Part shown: positions 1-7,142 of the stretch, one piece after another
How the letters are laid out: each line of letters begins with the position of its first letter
How positions within the stretch are numbered: the first letter of the stretch is position 1
Assembly: GCA_903904765.1 (NCBI GenBank)
Contig: CAIVEA010000270.1
Location: 1 to 13,924, forward strand
Direction: 5' to 3'
Origin: an uncultured Chloroflexota bacterium
GTDB taxonomy: Bacteria; Chloroflexota; Anaerolineae; Aggregatilineales; Phototrophicaceae
DNA length: 13,924 nt
Notes under the pieces: model-generated
Databases searched by the model: none
What the model saw: only the letters and a program-made list of their open reading frames with translations
Told to the model about the DNA's origin: nothing
Made by a program: the position numbers and the translations under genes

Positions 1-419
1 AGCGGTTTCCAGATTTTCAGCCCTTCCGCACCCCGCCGCGCCTGTTCGCGCAGTCGGTTGGCCGCCCACTCGCCAAAACCGTCTCCATATTCCGCCCACT
101 TCGACCAGTCCACGCCGCCGAAGATTCGGAAGCGTTCCGGCGCGCCCGCCTTGAAATGATCGAGATGCAGGTCGAGCAAATCCTCGCCCCACCCGCCATC
201 TAGATCAACATACACGCGCACCTGTGCCTCATCCAGAATATCCAGCAATTGGCGCAACGGTTTCTTATCCCACCCACCGCCGAACGGCTCTGCCAGATGG
301 TTATGCGCGTCAATTACCGGGAAACGCGGTTGCTGGATGAGATGCTCCGGTGTAACCAGTTTCGGACGTGGGCAAAAATCTTCCAGCGCAAGACCAGCAG
401 GCCGTGATGAATCCACCAT
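1..419 (-). CDS. Amidohydrolase-family metal-dependent hydrolase, N-terminal part (truncated by window edge)
   Basis: Reading the minus strand from ATG at 419 gives 139 open codons that run off the left edge, so only the N-terminus is present. Residues 35-42 read VIDAHNHL. The HxH pair (H39, H41) is the metal-binding signature at the end of the first strand of amidohydrolase TIM barrels. The later segments VRVYVDLDGGWGED and RFRIFGGVDWSKW fit the Amidohydro_2 branch (PF04909), which includes decarboxylase-like and lactone hydrolase-like enzymes. The start is supported by an AGGAG about 9 bases upstream on the minus strand. No signal peptide is seen, so the enzyme is probably cytoplasmic. The gene is divergent from the binding-protein gene at 591. 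The substrate cannot be told, because the catalytic Asp and the remaining metal ligands lie outside the window. Confidence 0.8.
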   Translation of the reverse strand, partial: MVDSSRPAGLALEDFCPRPKLVTPEHLIQQPRFPVIDAHNHLAEPFGGGWDKKPLRQLLDILDEAQVRVYVDLDGGWGEDLLDLHLDHFKAGAPERFRIFGGVDWSKWAEYGDGFGEWAANRLREQARRGAEGLKIWKP

Positions 420-514
420 TAGAGACACTCCTGAACGAAATGACCACTTTTGCATAGACGGTAACATTCTCTAAGGCGATTGCACAACCGCCATCATGCC
501 AGTTTACATCGCTA

Positions 515-543
515 TTGCAGACCGCCTTGCCCTCACGTACAAT
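515..543 (+). promoter_or_regulatory. Sigma70-type promoter for the PstS-like gene
   Basis: TTGCAG (515-520) and TACAAT (538-543) are separated by exactly 17 bases, a near-consensus vegetative promoter. Transcription would start near 550 and give a leader of about 40 bases ending in the ribosome site AGGAG (581-585). It lies in the 171-base divergent gap after the amidohydrolase gene. I see no equally clear promoter for the minus-strand gene in that gap. Confidence 0.6.
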
Positions 544-590
544 TCCACCCGGCAAAGTTCGGAACACAACTGCCCGTTTAAGGAGATTTC

Positions 591-2477
591 ATGATGAAAA
601 GACCGCAGCGCCGGTTCGCAGTGCTTTTCCTGCTGGCGCTTTTTACAATCGTGGGCATGACCGTTGCTCAAGATGCACCTGTCACAGTGGCCGGGTCGGG
701 CATTGTCGCCCCGGTTTTCGAGGCGTTGAGCAAAGCCAGCGGTGTTGCTTTCTCGCCCACACTGGCGATTGCAGGCACACGCGACGGCTTCGACAAGCTG
801 TGCAGCGGCGCAGCGGATGTGGTGGTTGCCAACCGCGCCATCACCACCGACGAGAACAACAATTGCACCACCAACTCGGTAGATTATGTCGAACTGCTCA
901 TCGGGCATAATGTGGCCGCTTTCATCGTGCCAGCAGATGCTACCTACGCGCAGTGCCTGACGCTGACCGATCTGAACACGGTGTTCGCCCCCAGCGCCAG
1001 CACCGTCAATTGGAGCGCGGTAGGCAGTGGCGGCGTAGATCAGGCCATTTCGGTGATCGTCCCCGCCCAGAACAGCGCCACCTTCGCCGTACTCGACAAG
1101 GTTGTGCAGGGTGACGGCGTTCGTTCGGATGCGGCGGCTCAGAGCAGCGATGCCGATGTGGTCAGCGCAGTCAGCAACAACCCCGGCTCAATCGGTGTGG
1201 TCAGCCTGTCTGTGGCAGCCTCCAGCGACAAAGTGCGTACCGTGCAGATCAACGCCACTGACGCGATTGGCTGCTCGTCACCCTCAGCGGACAGCGCCGA
1301 ACAACGGGCTTATCCGGCAGCCGACCCCTTCTTCATCTACGCGAACAAGGCCAGTCTCTCCAAAGTTGGTCTGACAGACGCGCTCACCTTCGCCGTGAGT
1401 GATGCAGCCCCCGCCCTCATCGAGGGGCAGGGCTTCTCGGCGGCCAGCTCCAATGCCTATTCTGCTGACCGCGATGCGCTGGCTGGCAACGGCAGCAGCC
1501 GTCCCTTCAGCGAAACCGCCACCGCGTTCAGCATCCCGGCGGATGCTACCGGACAGGTAATTATCGCGGGTTCGGCTAACCTGAAAGACTACCTGACCGC
1601 CCTTTCCGGCGCGCTCACAGCTGGCTATCAGGGCATCACCTTCGACATCAAGCTGGGCGGTCATGTGGCAGGCGCTCGCCGCCTGTGCAACGGCGAACTG
1701 GACATCTTCGCCACAGACAGCGCCCTGACTGCTGAAGAAGAACAGAACTGCGCGGCCAACAACATCACCACCCAGCCCATTGATCTGGGCAAGCAGGCGG
1801 TGGTGCTGATCGCCAACGAAGTCAATAATCTCGAATGCCTGACCAATGCCCAACTGACCACCATTTGGAGTGCAGCCTCGGCTGGCACCGTCACCAACTG
1901 GAATCAGGTGGATGCAGGCTTCCCGGATAAAGAACTCATGCTGTTCACCCCGGGCAGCGGCGACTCATCGGCAGACCTGATGCTGCTGAAGGCCACTGGT
2001 ATATCAACCCCCGTCCGCGAAGATGTGGCGGAGAGCAACAACAACCCGCTATACCGCGCAGCAGCTGTTGGCAACGTCGAGGGCGGACTCACGGTCATGT
2101 CGTGGGCAGATTACCAGCGCGTGCTGGCGAACAATCAGGCACGCATTCATGTGGTGAACGTGGATGGCGGCAACGGATGCGTGCAGCCCAGCGAAGAAAC
2201 CATTGCTGATGGCAGCTACAGCCTTACCCGCAGCGCCCAATTGCTGGTCAACACCAAGTCGCTGACCAAAGTACCCGTGCAGTCCTTCCTGTGGTACCTC
2301 GCCAGCGACTCCAGCTACGGCGCACTGGCGCAGTACGATCTGGTTGGCGTGAACTTCGGCAGCCTGCCCGCCCTGCGGAACAACCTCCAGAAGTGGTATC
2401 TGGACTCAGCCGTCGCCGCCGCTGAAGCAGCGGCTGTCGCAGCCGAAGCCACGCCGGAAGCAACCCCGGCCAACTAA
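591..2477 (+). CDS. Secreted tandem PstS-like phosphate/anion substrate-binding protein
   Basis: This 628-residue protein has an N-terminal signal peptide (basic MMKRPQRR, hydrophobic stretch to about residue 24, then VAQDA). There is no lipobox Cys, so it is probably released or cell-wall held rather than lipidated. Two PBP-like domains (PF12849 type) follow. Domain 1 (about 31-300) begins VTVAGSGIV; domain 2 (about 321-595) begins VIIAGSANL. Each contains an LCxGxxD motif, an ENNNC or EEQNC segment, an ECLT/QCLT segment and a C-terminal GC. All eight cysteines fall in two equivalent quartets: 71, 92, 122, 228 and 366, 387, 416, 530. The C-terminus is an Ala/Glu/Pro-rich tail. Single-domain PstS is about half this length. 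No pstCAB genes are nearby, so phosphate binding is a family inference and the permease is unidentified. An alternative start at 594 has better spacing (8 bases) from AGGAG. Confidence 0.85.
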   Translation: MMKRPQRRFAVLFLLALFTIVGMTVAQDAPVTVAGSGIVAPVFEALSKASGVAFSPTLAIAGTRDGFDKLCSGAADVVVANRAITTDENNNCTTNSVDYVELLIGHNVAAFIVPADATYAQCLTLTDLNTVFAPSASTVNWSAVGSGGVDQAISVIVPAQNSATFAVLDKVVQGDGVRSDAAAQSSDADVVSAVSNNPGSIGVVSLSVAASSDKVRTVQINATDAIGCSSPSADSAEQRAYPAADPFFIYANKASLSKVGLTDALTFAVSDAAPALIEGQGFSAASSNAYSADRDALAGNGSSRPFSETATAFSIPADATGQVIIAGSANLKDYLTALSGALTAGYQGITFDIKLGGHVAGARRLCNGELDIFATDSALTAEEEQNCAANNITTQPIDLGKQAVVLIANEVNNLECLTNAQLTTIWSAASAGTVTNWNQVDAGFPDKELMLFTPGSGDSSADLMLLKATGISTPVREDVAESNNNPLYRAAAVGNVEGGLTVMSWADYQRVLANNQARIHVVNVDGGNGCVQPSEETIADGSYSLTRSAQLLVNTKSLTKVPVQSFLWYLASDSSYGALAQYDLVGVNFGSLPALRNNLQKWYLDSAVAAAEAAAVAAEATPEATPAN

Positions 2478-2501
2478 CGCGCTTCAGGCTTTTGCAACAC
2501 C

Positions 2502-2536
2502 AAACACCCCTCACCTTCGAGGGGTGTTTTCGTCTT
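2502..2536 (+). terminator. Intrinsic terminator after the PstS-like gene
   Basis: A perfect 11-bp stem (AAACACCCCTC at 2502-2512 with GAGGGGTGTTT at 2519-2529) encloses a 6-base loop. It runs into a T-rich tract (2527-2536, TTTTCGTCTT). It begins 24 bases after the stop codon at 2477 and separates the binding-protein gene from the exonuclease-helicase gene. Confidence 0.9.
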
Positions 2537-2542
2537 ACCCTA

Positions 2543-2551
2543 TGCTATACT
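2543..2551 (+). promoter_or_regulatory. Extended -10 promoter for the exonuclease-helicase gene
   Basis: TGCTATACT contains a TGn extension followed by the -10 hexamer TATACT (2546-2551). The -35 position would fall inside the 3' arm of the upstream terminator and is poor (GGTGTT). Transcription would start near 2558, about 32 bases before the ATG at 2590. Confidence 0.5.
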
Positions 2552-2589
2552 CCACAATCTTTCACGCTCATCAATCGGGAGCAGACTCT

Positions 2590-5412
2590 ATGCGTGGCGA
2601 ACTGATTGCCGTTGACCTCGAAACCACCGGACTTGATCTGGAAACCGATGCGATCATCGAGTTCGCGGCGGTTCGTATTCGTGATGGGCAAATCGTGGAC
2701 GAGTATTCCACGCTCATCAATCCGGGTCGCCCGCTGCCACCCTTCATCACCGAACTAACAGGCATCCGTGACGAGGACTTCCTCCCGCCGCCCCGTGCCG
2801 CAGGTGAAGCGCCCGCGCCGCGTGTTCCCTACATGGCTGGCGCGATTCCCGCCATTCGGGGCGTAGTGGGCGACTGTAACGTGATTGCCCACAACATCAC
2901 CTTTGACAAGGGATTCCTGAATAAGCAGGGTTTGCTCCAATCTAACCTATGGCTGGATACGCACGATCTGGCCTTCATGCTCTATCCGAATCTGCCCCGT
3001 TACAGCCTCGACAGCCTGACGCAGTATTTCCAGATTGACCTGCAAGGCCATCACCGCGCCTTAGCCGATGCCCGTGCCACCGCCCTGCTCTATTGGCGAC
3101 TGTGGGAACGGGCGCTGCAACTTCCCCATGCCATCCTGCGCGAAATCAGCGCAGCATCCGATGGTATAGACTGGAGCAGCGGAGCGTTCTTCCGTGCTGC
3201 CGCCGAGGAACAAGCCGCCAGCGAACACGCACCCACCGGGCAACAATCGGACATCATGCGTGTGTTCCAGCGGGGCGCAGCGCCGGAACCGCTGGAAGCG
3301 ACTGCCGCTTCTGGCGAAATATTCGAGTCCGATCTGACCGCCATTTTCGGCGCACAGGGCGCACTGGCGCAGGGTTTCACCGCCTACGAAGACCGCCCCG
3401 GTCAGCTTCAGATGACCCGCGCCGTCGCTGAAGCCTTCAACCACAACCAACACCGCTTGATCGAAGCCGGGACGGGAACGGGCAAATCGGCGGCCTATCT
3501 CGCTCCGGCGGCGCTGTGGTCAGCCCGCACAGGCGAACGGGTCATCATCTCTACCCAGACCATCAACCTGCAAGAGCAGTTGATGAACAATGATGTACCA
3601 GCCTTGCGGACGGCGACGGGGATTCCGTTTCGCGCCGCGCTGCTCAAAGGGCGTGGCAACTACCTGTGTCCGCGCCGTTTGAATGCCCTGCGCCAGCGCA
3701 AACCGACCAGCGCCGACGAACTGCGAATCCTCGGCAAGCTGCTGATCTGGCTGAGCGAAGATTCATCCGGTGATCGAGGGCGCATCACCCTGCGCGGCCC
3801 GGTGGAGAATGGCTTGTGGAATCGCCTGAGCGCCGAGGATGACGACTGCACGCTGGATCGCTGCGGCACAGAAATGGCGGGCATTTGTCCGTTCTACAAA
3901 GCGCGTACCGCCGCTGAATCTGCTCATATCGTCATCGTCAACCACGCGCTGCTCGTTTCCGATGCTGCCGCCGAAAACCGCATCCTGCCCGAATACCGCC
4001 GCCTGATTATTGACGAAGCGCACCATCTGGAAGATGCCGTCACCAATGGCCTGAGCTTCCGGCTGGATGAGGTCAAACTCCGCAGCCTGTTCGCGGACAT
4101 CGGCAGCAGCAAGCGCGGCTTGCTGGCGGACATGCTCACACGCCTACAAAAGCACATCCCCGAACCCGAGTGGAAGAAACTGTCCAGCGGCGTGAAGCAC
4201 ATCAGCAGCGCCATCACCGTCGCCGAAACCCACAACCGTGATCTGTTCGCCCGCGCCCGTCAGTGGCATCTGGACGCGCTCAAAGGCGATCTGGGCGCAT
4301 CGCTGCGGCTGACCAGCCAGACACGGCAGGGCGCACGCTTCGGCGCGACTGTCGAGGCATGGCATTCCCTGCACGAAGTGTTGCAGGCGCTGGATGAGGT
4401 CATGAGTCGGCTGATCGGCAAAGTGCGCGACCTCGATTTCCGCCACACCGCCGAGATTGACGAGGTGTTGGGGAACATTCAGGCGGCCCAACGCGAACTG
4501 ACCGGAGTAGACAGCCAGCTCACCACCTACTTCGATGAACCGGACTCAAACACCATCTACTGGATCAGCGCCAACTACCGCGAGGCGGTGGTACTGAACA
4601 GCGCCCCGCTAGAAGTGGGCGATCTGGTTGAGCATCACCTATGGCGCAAGACCGATACCGTCGTGCTGACTAGCGCCACCCTGCAAACCCATGCTGGCTT
4701 CGATTATGTGCAGCAGCGCCTGCGTACCGAAACCTTCCAGACGCTGGATGTGGGCACGCCCTTCGATTACCGCAATTCCACGCTCATCTTCATCCCCAAC
4801 GACATGCCTGACCCCGGTGATCGTGACCGCTACCAGCAGGCGGTTGAACGCGGGATTATCGAATTAGCCGCCGCGCTGGATGGACGGGTGCTGGCACTGT
4901 TCACCAGCTACACGCAGCTTCAGCAGACCGCGCAGGCTATCCGCCCGCGCCTCGCACTGGGCAACATCAGCGTCTACGACCAGAGTGACGGCTCCAGCCG
5001 ACAGGCGCTTCTGGACGGCTTCAAAACCAGCGAACGCGCCGTGTTGCTGGGGACAAAAAGCTTCTGGGAAGGCGTGGACATCCCCGGCGAAGCCCTCAGC
5101 GCAGTGGTGATCGCCAAACTGCCGTTCGCCGTCCCCACCGACCCGATTGTGGCTTCCCGCGCCGAACAATACAACGATGCCTTTGGCGACTACACCGTGC
5201 CGGATGCCATCCTGCGCTTCCGGCAGGGGTTCGGCAGGCTCATCCGCACCCGCACGGATCGCGGCATAGTCGCCATTTTTGACCGCCGCATCATCAGCAA
5301 GAACTACGGCAACAAGTTCATCGGGGCGCTGCCGGAATGCGAAGTGCAAAAATCCCCGCTGGACACGTTGCCGCAAACTGCCAAACGCTGGTTGGCACGG
5401 CGCGGCGACTGA
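2590..5412 (+). CDS. dinG: DinG-type exonuclease/Fe-S helicase fusion
   Basis: This 940-residue protein joins a DEDDh 3'-5' exonuclease to an XPD/DinG superfamily 2 helicase. The exonuclease shows ExoI VDLETTG (D9, E11), ExoII HNITFD (D106) and ExoIII HRALAD (H155, D160). The helicase shows Walker A EAGTGTGKS (292-300), DEAH (475-478) and motif VI QGFGRLIR (879-886). Four cysteines (360, 420, 425, 433; CTLDRC then GICPF) sit where DinG and XPD proteins hold a 4Fe-4S cluster. All catalytic elements of both halves look intact. The fusion layout matches the DinG form of Firmicutes rather than the shorter enterobacterial DinG. The likely role is processing DNA or R-loop structures in repair. I chose ATG 2590, with GGGAG at 2577-2581. 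The in-frame GTG at 2524 lies inside the upstream terminator and would need a transcript starting before the promoter. Confidence 0.92.
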   Translation: MRGELIAVDLETTGLDLETDAIIEFAAVRIRDGQIVDEYSTLINPGRPLPPFITELTGIRDEDFLPPPRAAGEAPAPRVPYMAGAIPAIRGVVGDCNVIAHNITFDKGFLNKQGLLQSNLWLDTHDLAFMLYPNLPRYSLDSLTQYFQIDLQGHHRALADARATALLYWRLWERALQLPHAILREISAASDGIDWSSGAFFRAAAEEQAASEHAPTGQQSDIMRVFQRGAAPEPLEATAASGEIFESDLTAIFGAQGALAQGFTAYEDRPGQLQMTRAVAEAFNHNQHRLIEAGTGTGKSAAYLAPAALWSARTGERVIISTQTINLQEQLMNNDVPALRTATGIPFRAALLKGRGNYLCPRRLNALRQRKPTSADELRILGKLLIWLSEDSSGDRGRITLRGPVENGLWNRLSAEDDDCTLDRCGTEMAGICPFYKARTAAESAHIVIVNHALLVSDAAAENRILPEYRRLIIDEAHHLEDAVTNGLSFRLDEVKLRSLFADIGSSKRGLLADMLTRLQKHIPEPEWKKLSSGVKHISSAITVAETHNRDLFARARQWHLDALKGDLGASLRLTSQTRQGARFGATVEAWHSLHEVLQALDEVMSRLIGKVRDLDFRHTAEIDEVLGNIQAAQRELTGVDSQLTTYFDEPDSNTIYWISANYREAVVLNSAPLEVGDLVEHHLWRKTDTVVLTSATLQTHAGFDYVQQRLRTETFQTLDVGTPFDYRNSTLIFIPNDMPDPGDRDRYQQAVERGIIELAAALDGRVLALFTSYTQLQQTAQAIRPRLALGNISVYDQSDGSSRQALLDGFKTSERAVLLGTKSFWEGVDIPGEALSAVVIAKLPFAVPTDPIVASRAEQYNDAFGDYTVPDAILRFRQGFGRLIRTRTDRGIVAIFDRRIISKNYGNKFIGALPECEVQKSPLDTLPQTAKRWLARRGD

Positions 5413-5444
5413 CCGGACGAGGCTCATCTGCCCTTAACCCACAT

Positions 5445-5466
5445 CTGCTAAAGTACCCTTTAGCAG
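5445..5466. repeat. Perfect 9-bp inverted repeat over a promoter -10
   Basis: CTGCTAAAG (5445-5453) and CTTTAGCAG (5458-5466) are perfect inverted copies around TACC. No T-tract follows, so it is not a typical intrinsic terminator. It lies 24 bases before the start of the Cys-rich gene. It could be an operator or a 5' leader hairpin. Confidence 0.6.
5446..5454 (+). promoter_or_regulatory. Candidate extended -10 promoter for the Cys-rich/HAD-DinB unit
   Basis: TGCTAAAGT carries the TGn extension plus TAAAGT as -10 (5449-5454). It gives a start near 5461 and a leader of about 29 bases. It sits inside the left arm of the 9-bp inverted repeat. No good -35 is visible. Confidence 0.4.
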
Positions 5467-5489
5467 CATTCGGGAAAGGGCAAAAGTCA

Positions 5490-5852
5490 ATGCGGACACC
5501 GGCGGGCAAGGAATGCCCCCATTATCACGCCGATTTTCATCGCGGACGGAACGTGCAGGAATGCCGCCCCGTCCAGCAAAATCCCGCTTCGCTGCACTGG
5601 AAGCCGGGCGATTGCTCGCACTGCACCGTGCCGGATATTTTGCTGGCGAACGCCAGCCACGATATGGAACTCAAACTCGCCATCACGCCGCGTCTGATGG
5701 GGTTGGGACGCAAATACGACATCAGTGCCACCTGCCTGAAACACCATACAAAAATTAACGACCCCTATGTGGGCTGTGGGCAGTGCAACGCCGCCCGCCC
5801 CGGTCTGGATGTGTTCTGGCAGGCGCTAGGAGAGGACAGCGAACATGATTAA
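5490..5852 (+). CDS. Small Cys-rich protein of unknown function, putative metal-binding
   Basis: The product is 120 residues with seven cysteines: C9, C25, C42, C45, C82, C96 and C99. Two CxxC pairs are present, DCSHC (42-45) and GCGQC (96-99). Other Cys/His clusters are ECPHYH (C9, H11, H13) and TCLKHH (C82, H85, H86). This pattern suggests zinc or an iron-sulphur cluster, but I cannot name a family. No signal peptide or membrane segment is seen. ATG 5490 follows the purine-rich GGGAAAGGG (5472-5480) at 9-base spacing. The reading frame is open upstream to 5337, but that would run through the end of the exonuclease-helicase gene and the promoter region. Its last 8 bases overlap the start of the HAD-DinB gene, so translation is probably coupled and the two products may work together. 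It resembles conserved hypothetical proteins I associate with Chloroflexota; this is recollection only. Confidence 0.75.
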   Translation: MRTPAGKECPHYHADFHRGRNVQECRPVQQNPASLHWKPGDCSHCTVPDILLANASHDMELKLAITPRLMGLGRKYDISATCLKHHTKINDPYVGCGQCNAARPGLDVFWQALGEDSEHD

Positions 5853-7017
5853 GGCCGTCCTCCTCGATCTGGACAATACCCTGCTGCACAACCCGGACAC
5901 GGCTTTTGTGCAGGCCTATCTCGGCCTCGCGGACGATTACTTCCGCAAACGCTGGCGCTTTGCGGGCATGTCCCGCGTCCTGCTGGAAGTCGCCCGTGCG
6001 CTGGCCGCCCCGCGTGAAGGTATCCAGACCAATCAAGATGTGGCAATGCACATCATCGGGGAAGCCGTCCGCAAACCCTTGGACGAAATCCAGCAAGCCT
6101 TCGCGGACTTCTACAACACCGCTTACACCTATCTGAAAGACTGCACCCGTCCAGTGGGCGATATTGCGCTGCGAATCATCGAAACGCTGCGCGAACGCCA
6201 AATCGCGCTGGTCATTGCCACCAACCCGCTATACCCGCCCGAGGCTGTGCAACAGCGGCTCAAGTGGGCAGGCTTGCCTGACTGCCTGAAACACTACACG
6301 CTGGTCACACATGCCGGAAATATGCACTTCGCCAAGCCTGACCCGGCCTACTACATCGAGGCGCTGGCGCGGGTGGGTGTGGAACCGGACGAGACGATCA
6401 TGGTAGGCGATAACCTGCAAAACGATATTCTTCCCGCGCAACAAGCCGGGTTACACACCTTCCATGTGCAGGCCGAAGGTGATCTGGAACGCTTCTATCA
6501 CGACTATGTTCAGCCGCCAGACAAGTTCGCGTTGGTCGGCACGCACGCCCCCACCGTGCAGATGATTATCCCCGAACTGCGCGGCACCATCGGGGCGCTA
6601 TTCGGCGTGATGACCGATGCCCGCCCGGATTACTGGTTGCAGCACCCTTACCCGAATGAATGGTCGCCCGTGCAGGTGCTATGCCATCTGTTCGAGAGCG
6701 AACGACAGGTGCAGCGCCCGCGTCTGGAACGCATCCTGACTGAGGACAACCCGTTCCTGATTAGCCCCCCGCCCCCGGCTGGCCCGAATGACCCGCAACC
6801 CTGTGACCGGGATGGCTGGCAAGTGGTACACCGCTTTGTCGGCGAACGCGAAAAGACCATCGTATGGACTCTCGGCCTGAAACCGGAGGACTGGAAAAGG
6901 CCTGCACGCCACAGCATTTTCGGGCGTACCACCTTGCTCGAAATGGCGCACTTCACCGCCCAGCATGACCGCCTACACATCAACCAGCTTTGCCAGACGC
7001 TAGGGAAGTGCGAATAA
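5845..7017 (+). CDS. HAD-family hydrolase fused to a DinB-fold domain
   Basis: The 390-residue protein has two parts. Residues 1 to about 215 are a haloacid dehalogenase-like phosphatase: motif I DLDNT (D8, D10), motif II ATNP (T126), motif III Lys in FAKPDP (K164) and motif IV MVGDNLQND (D189, D194). Residues about 225-390 look like a DinB/YfiT-type four-helix bundle, with WSPVQVLCHLFESE (H281) and HFTAQHDRLHINQL (H374, H378). These three histidines match the usual DinB metal triad. The HAD half probably hydrolyses a small phosphorylated metabolite. DinB-fold proteins are often metal-dependent thiol-transferases, so the second half may act on a related substrate or only bind it. The start ATG lies within the last codons of the Cys-rich gene. 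No terminator is evident in the 125 bases downstream. Confidence 0.85.
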   Translation: MIKAVLLDLDNTLLHNPDTAFVQAYLGLADDYFRKRWRFAGMSRVLLEVARALAAPREGIQTNQDVAMHIIGEAVRKPLDEIQQAFADFYNTAYTYLKDCTRPVGDIALRIIETLRERQIALVIATNPLYPPEAVQQRLKWAGLPDCLKHYTLVTHAGNMHFAKPDPAYYIEALARVGVEPDETIMVGDNLQNDILPAQQAGLHTFHVQAEGDLERFYHDYVQPPDKFALVGTHAPTVQMIIPELRGTIGALFGVMTDARPDYWLQHPYPNEWSPVQVLCHLFESERQVQRPRLERILTEDNPFLISPPPPAGPNDPQPCDRDGWQVVHRFVGEREKTIVWTLGLKPEDWKRPARHSIFGRTTLLEMAHFTAQHDRLHINQLCQTLGKCE

Positions 7018-7086
7018 CAACCGACTTATTCCAACAAGACTCTAGAGGGATTAGTACCGTATCTATACCCAAATGGGCTGCAATTA

Positions 7087-7111
7087 TGCTAAGATCACTC
7101 CGGGTTATAAT
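7087..7111 (+). promoter_or_regulatory. Two overlapping candidate promoters for the histidine kinase
   Basis: TATAAT at 7106-7111 is a perfect -10 hexamer, and TGCTAAGAT at 7087-7095 is an extended -10 sixteen bases upstream. Neither has a convincing -35. A start from the TATAAT would fall near 7118, inside the G-rich leader. Confidence 0.5.
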
Positions 7112-7113
7112 TT

Positions 7114-7130
7114 GGGGGCGGGCCGGGGGG
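7114..7130 (+). other. G-rich leader of the histidine kinase gene
   Basis: Runs of 5, 3 and 6 guanines (7114-7118, 7120-7122, 7125-7130) lie between the TATAAT and the start codon. The last run plus TG probably serves as the ribosome site, 10-12 bases before ATG 7143. Three long G tracts fall short of a canonical four-tract quadruplex, although a two-layer or intermolecular form is possible. Confidence 0.5.
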
Positions 7131-7142
7131 TGAAACATTTTG

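Noticed and set aside
1284..1853. 189-codon minus-strand open frame
   Set aside because: It is antisense to the well-supported PstS-like gene, has no family signature, and is explained by the GC-rich codon pattern.
2524..2589. Longer N-terminus for the exonuclease-helicase from GTG 2524
   Set aside because: That start lies in the terminator stem and upstream of the -10 element. The exonuclease motif begins right after ATG 2590, which has its own ribosome site.
4864..5427. 187-codon minus-strand open frame
   Set aside because: It is antisense to the conserved helicase C-terminus, has no recognisable domain, and is a shadow frame.
5337..5489. Longer N-terminus for the Cys-rich protein
   Set aside because: It would overlap the end of the exonuclease-helicase gene and the promoter/palindrome region. 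ATG 5490 has a purine-rich ribosome site.
7114..7130. Canonical G-quadruplex
   Set aside because: There are only three runs of three or more G, so a standard four-tract intramolecular quadruplex is not supported. It is kept only as a G-rich leader.
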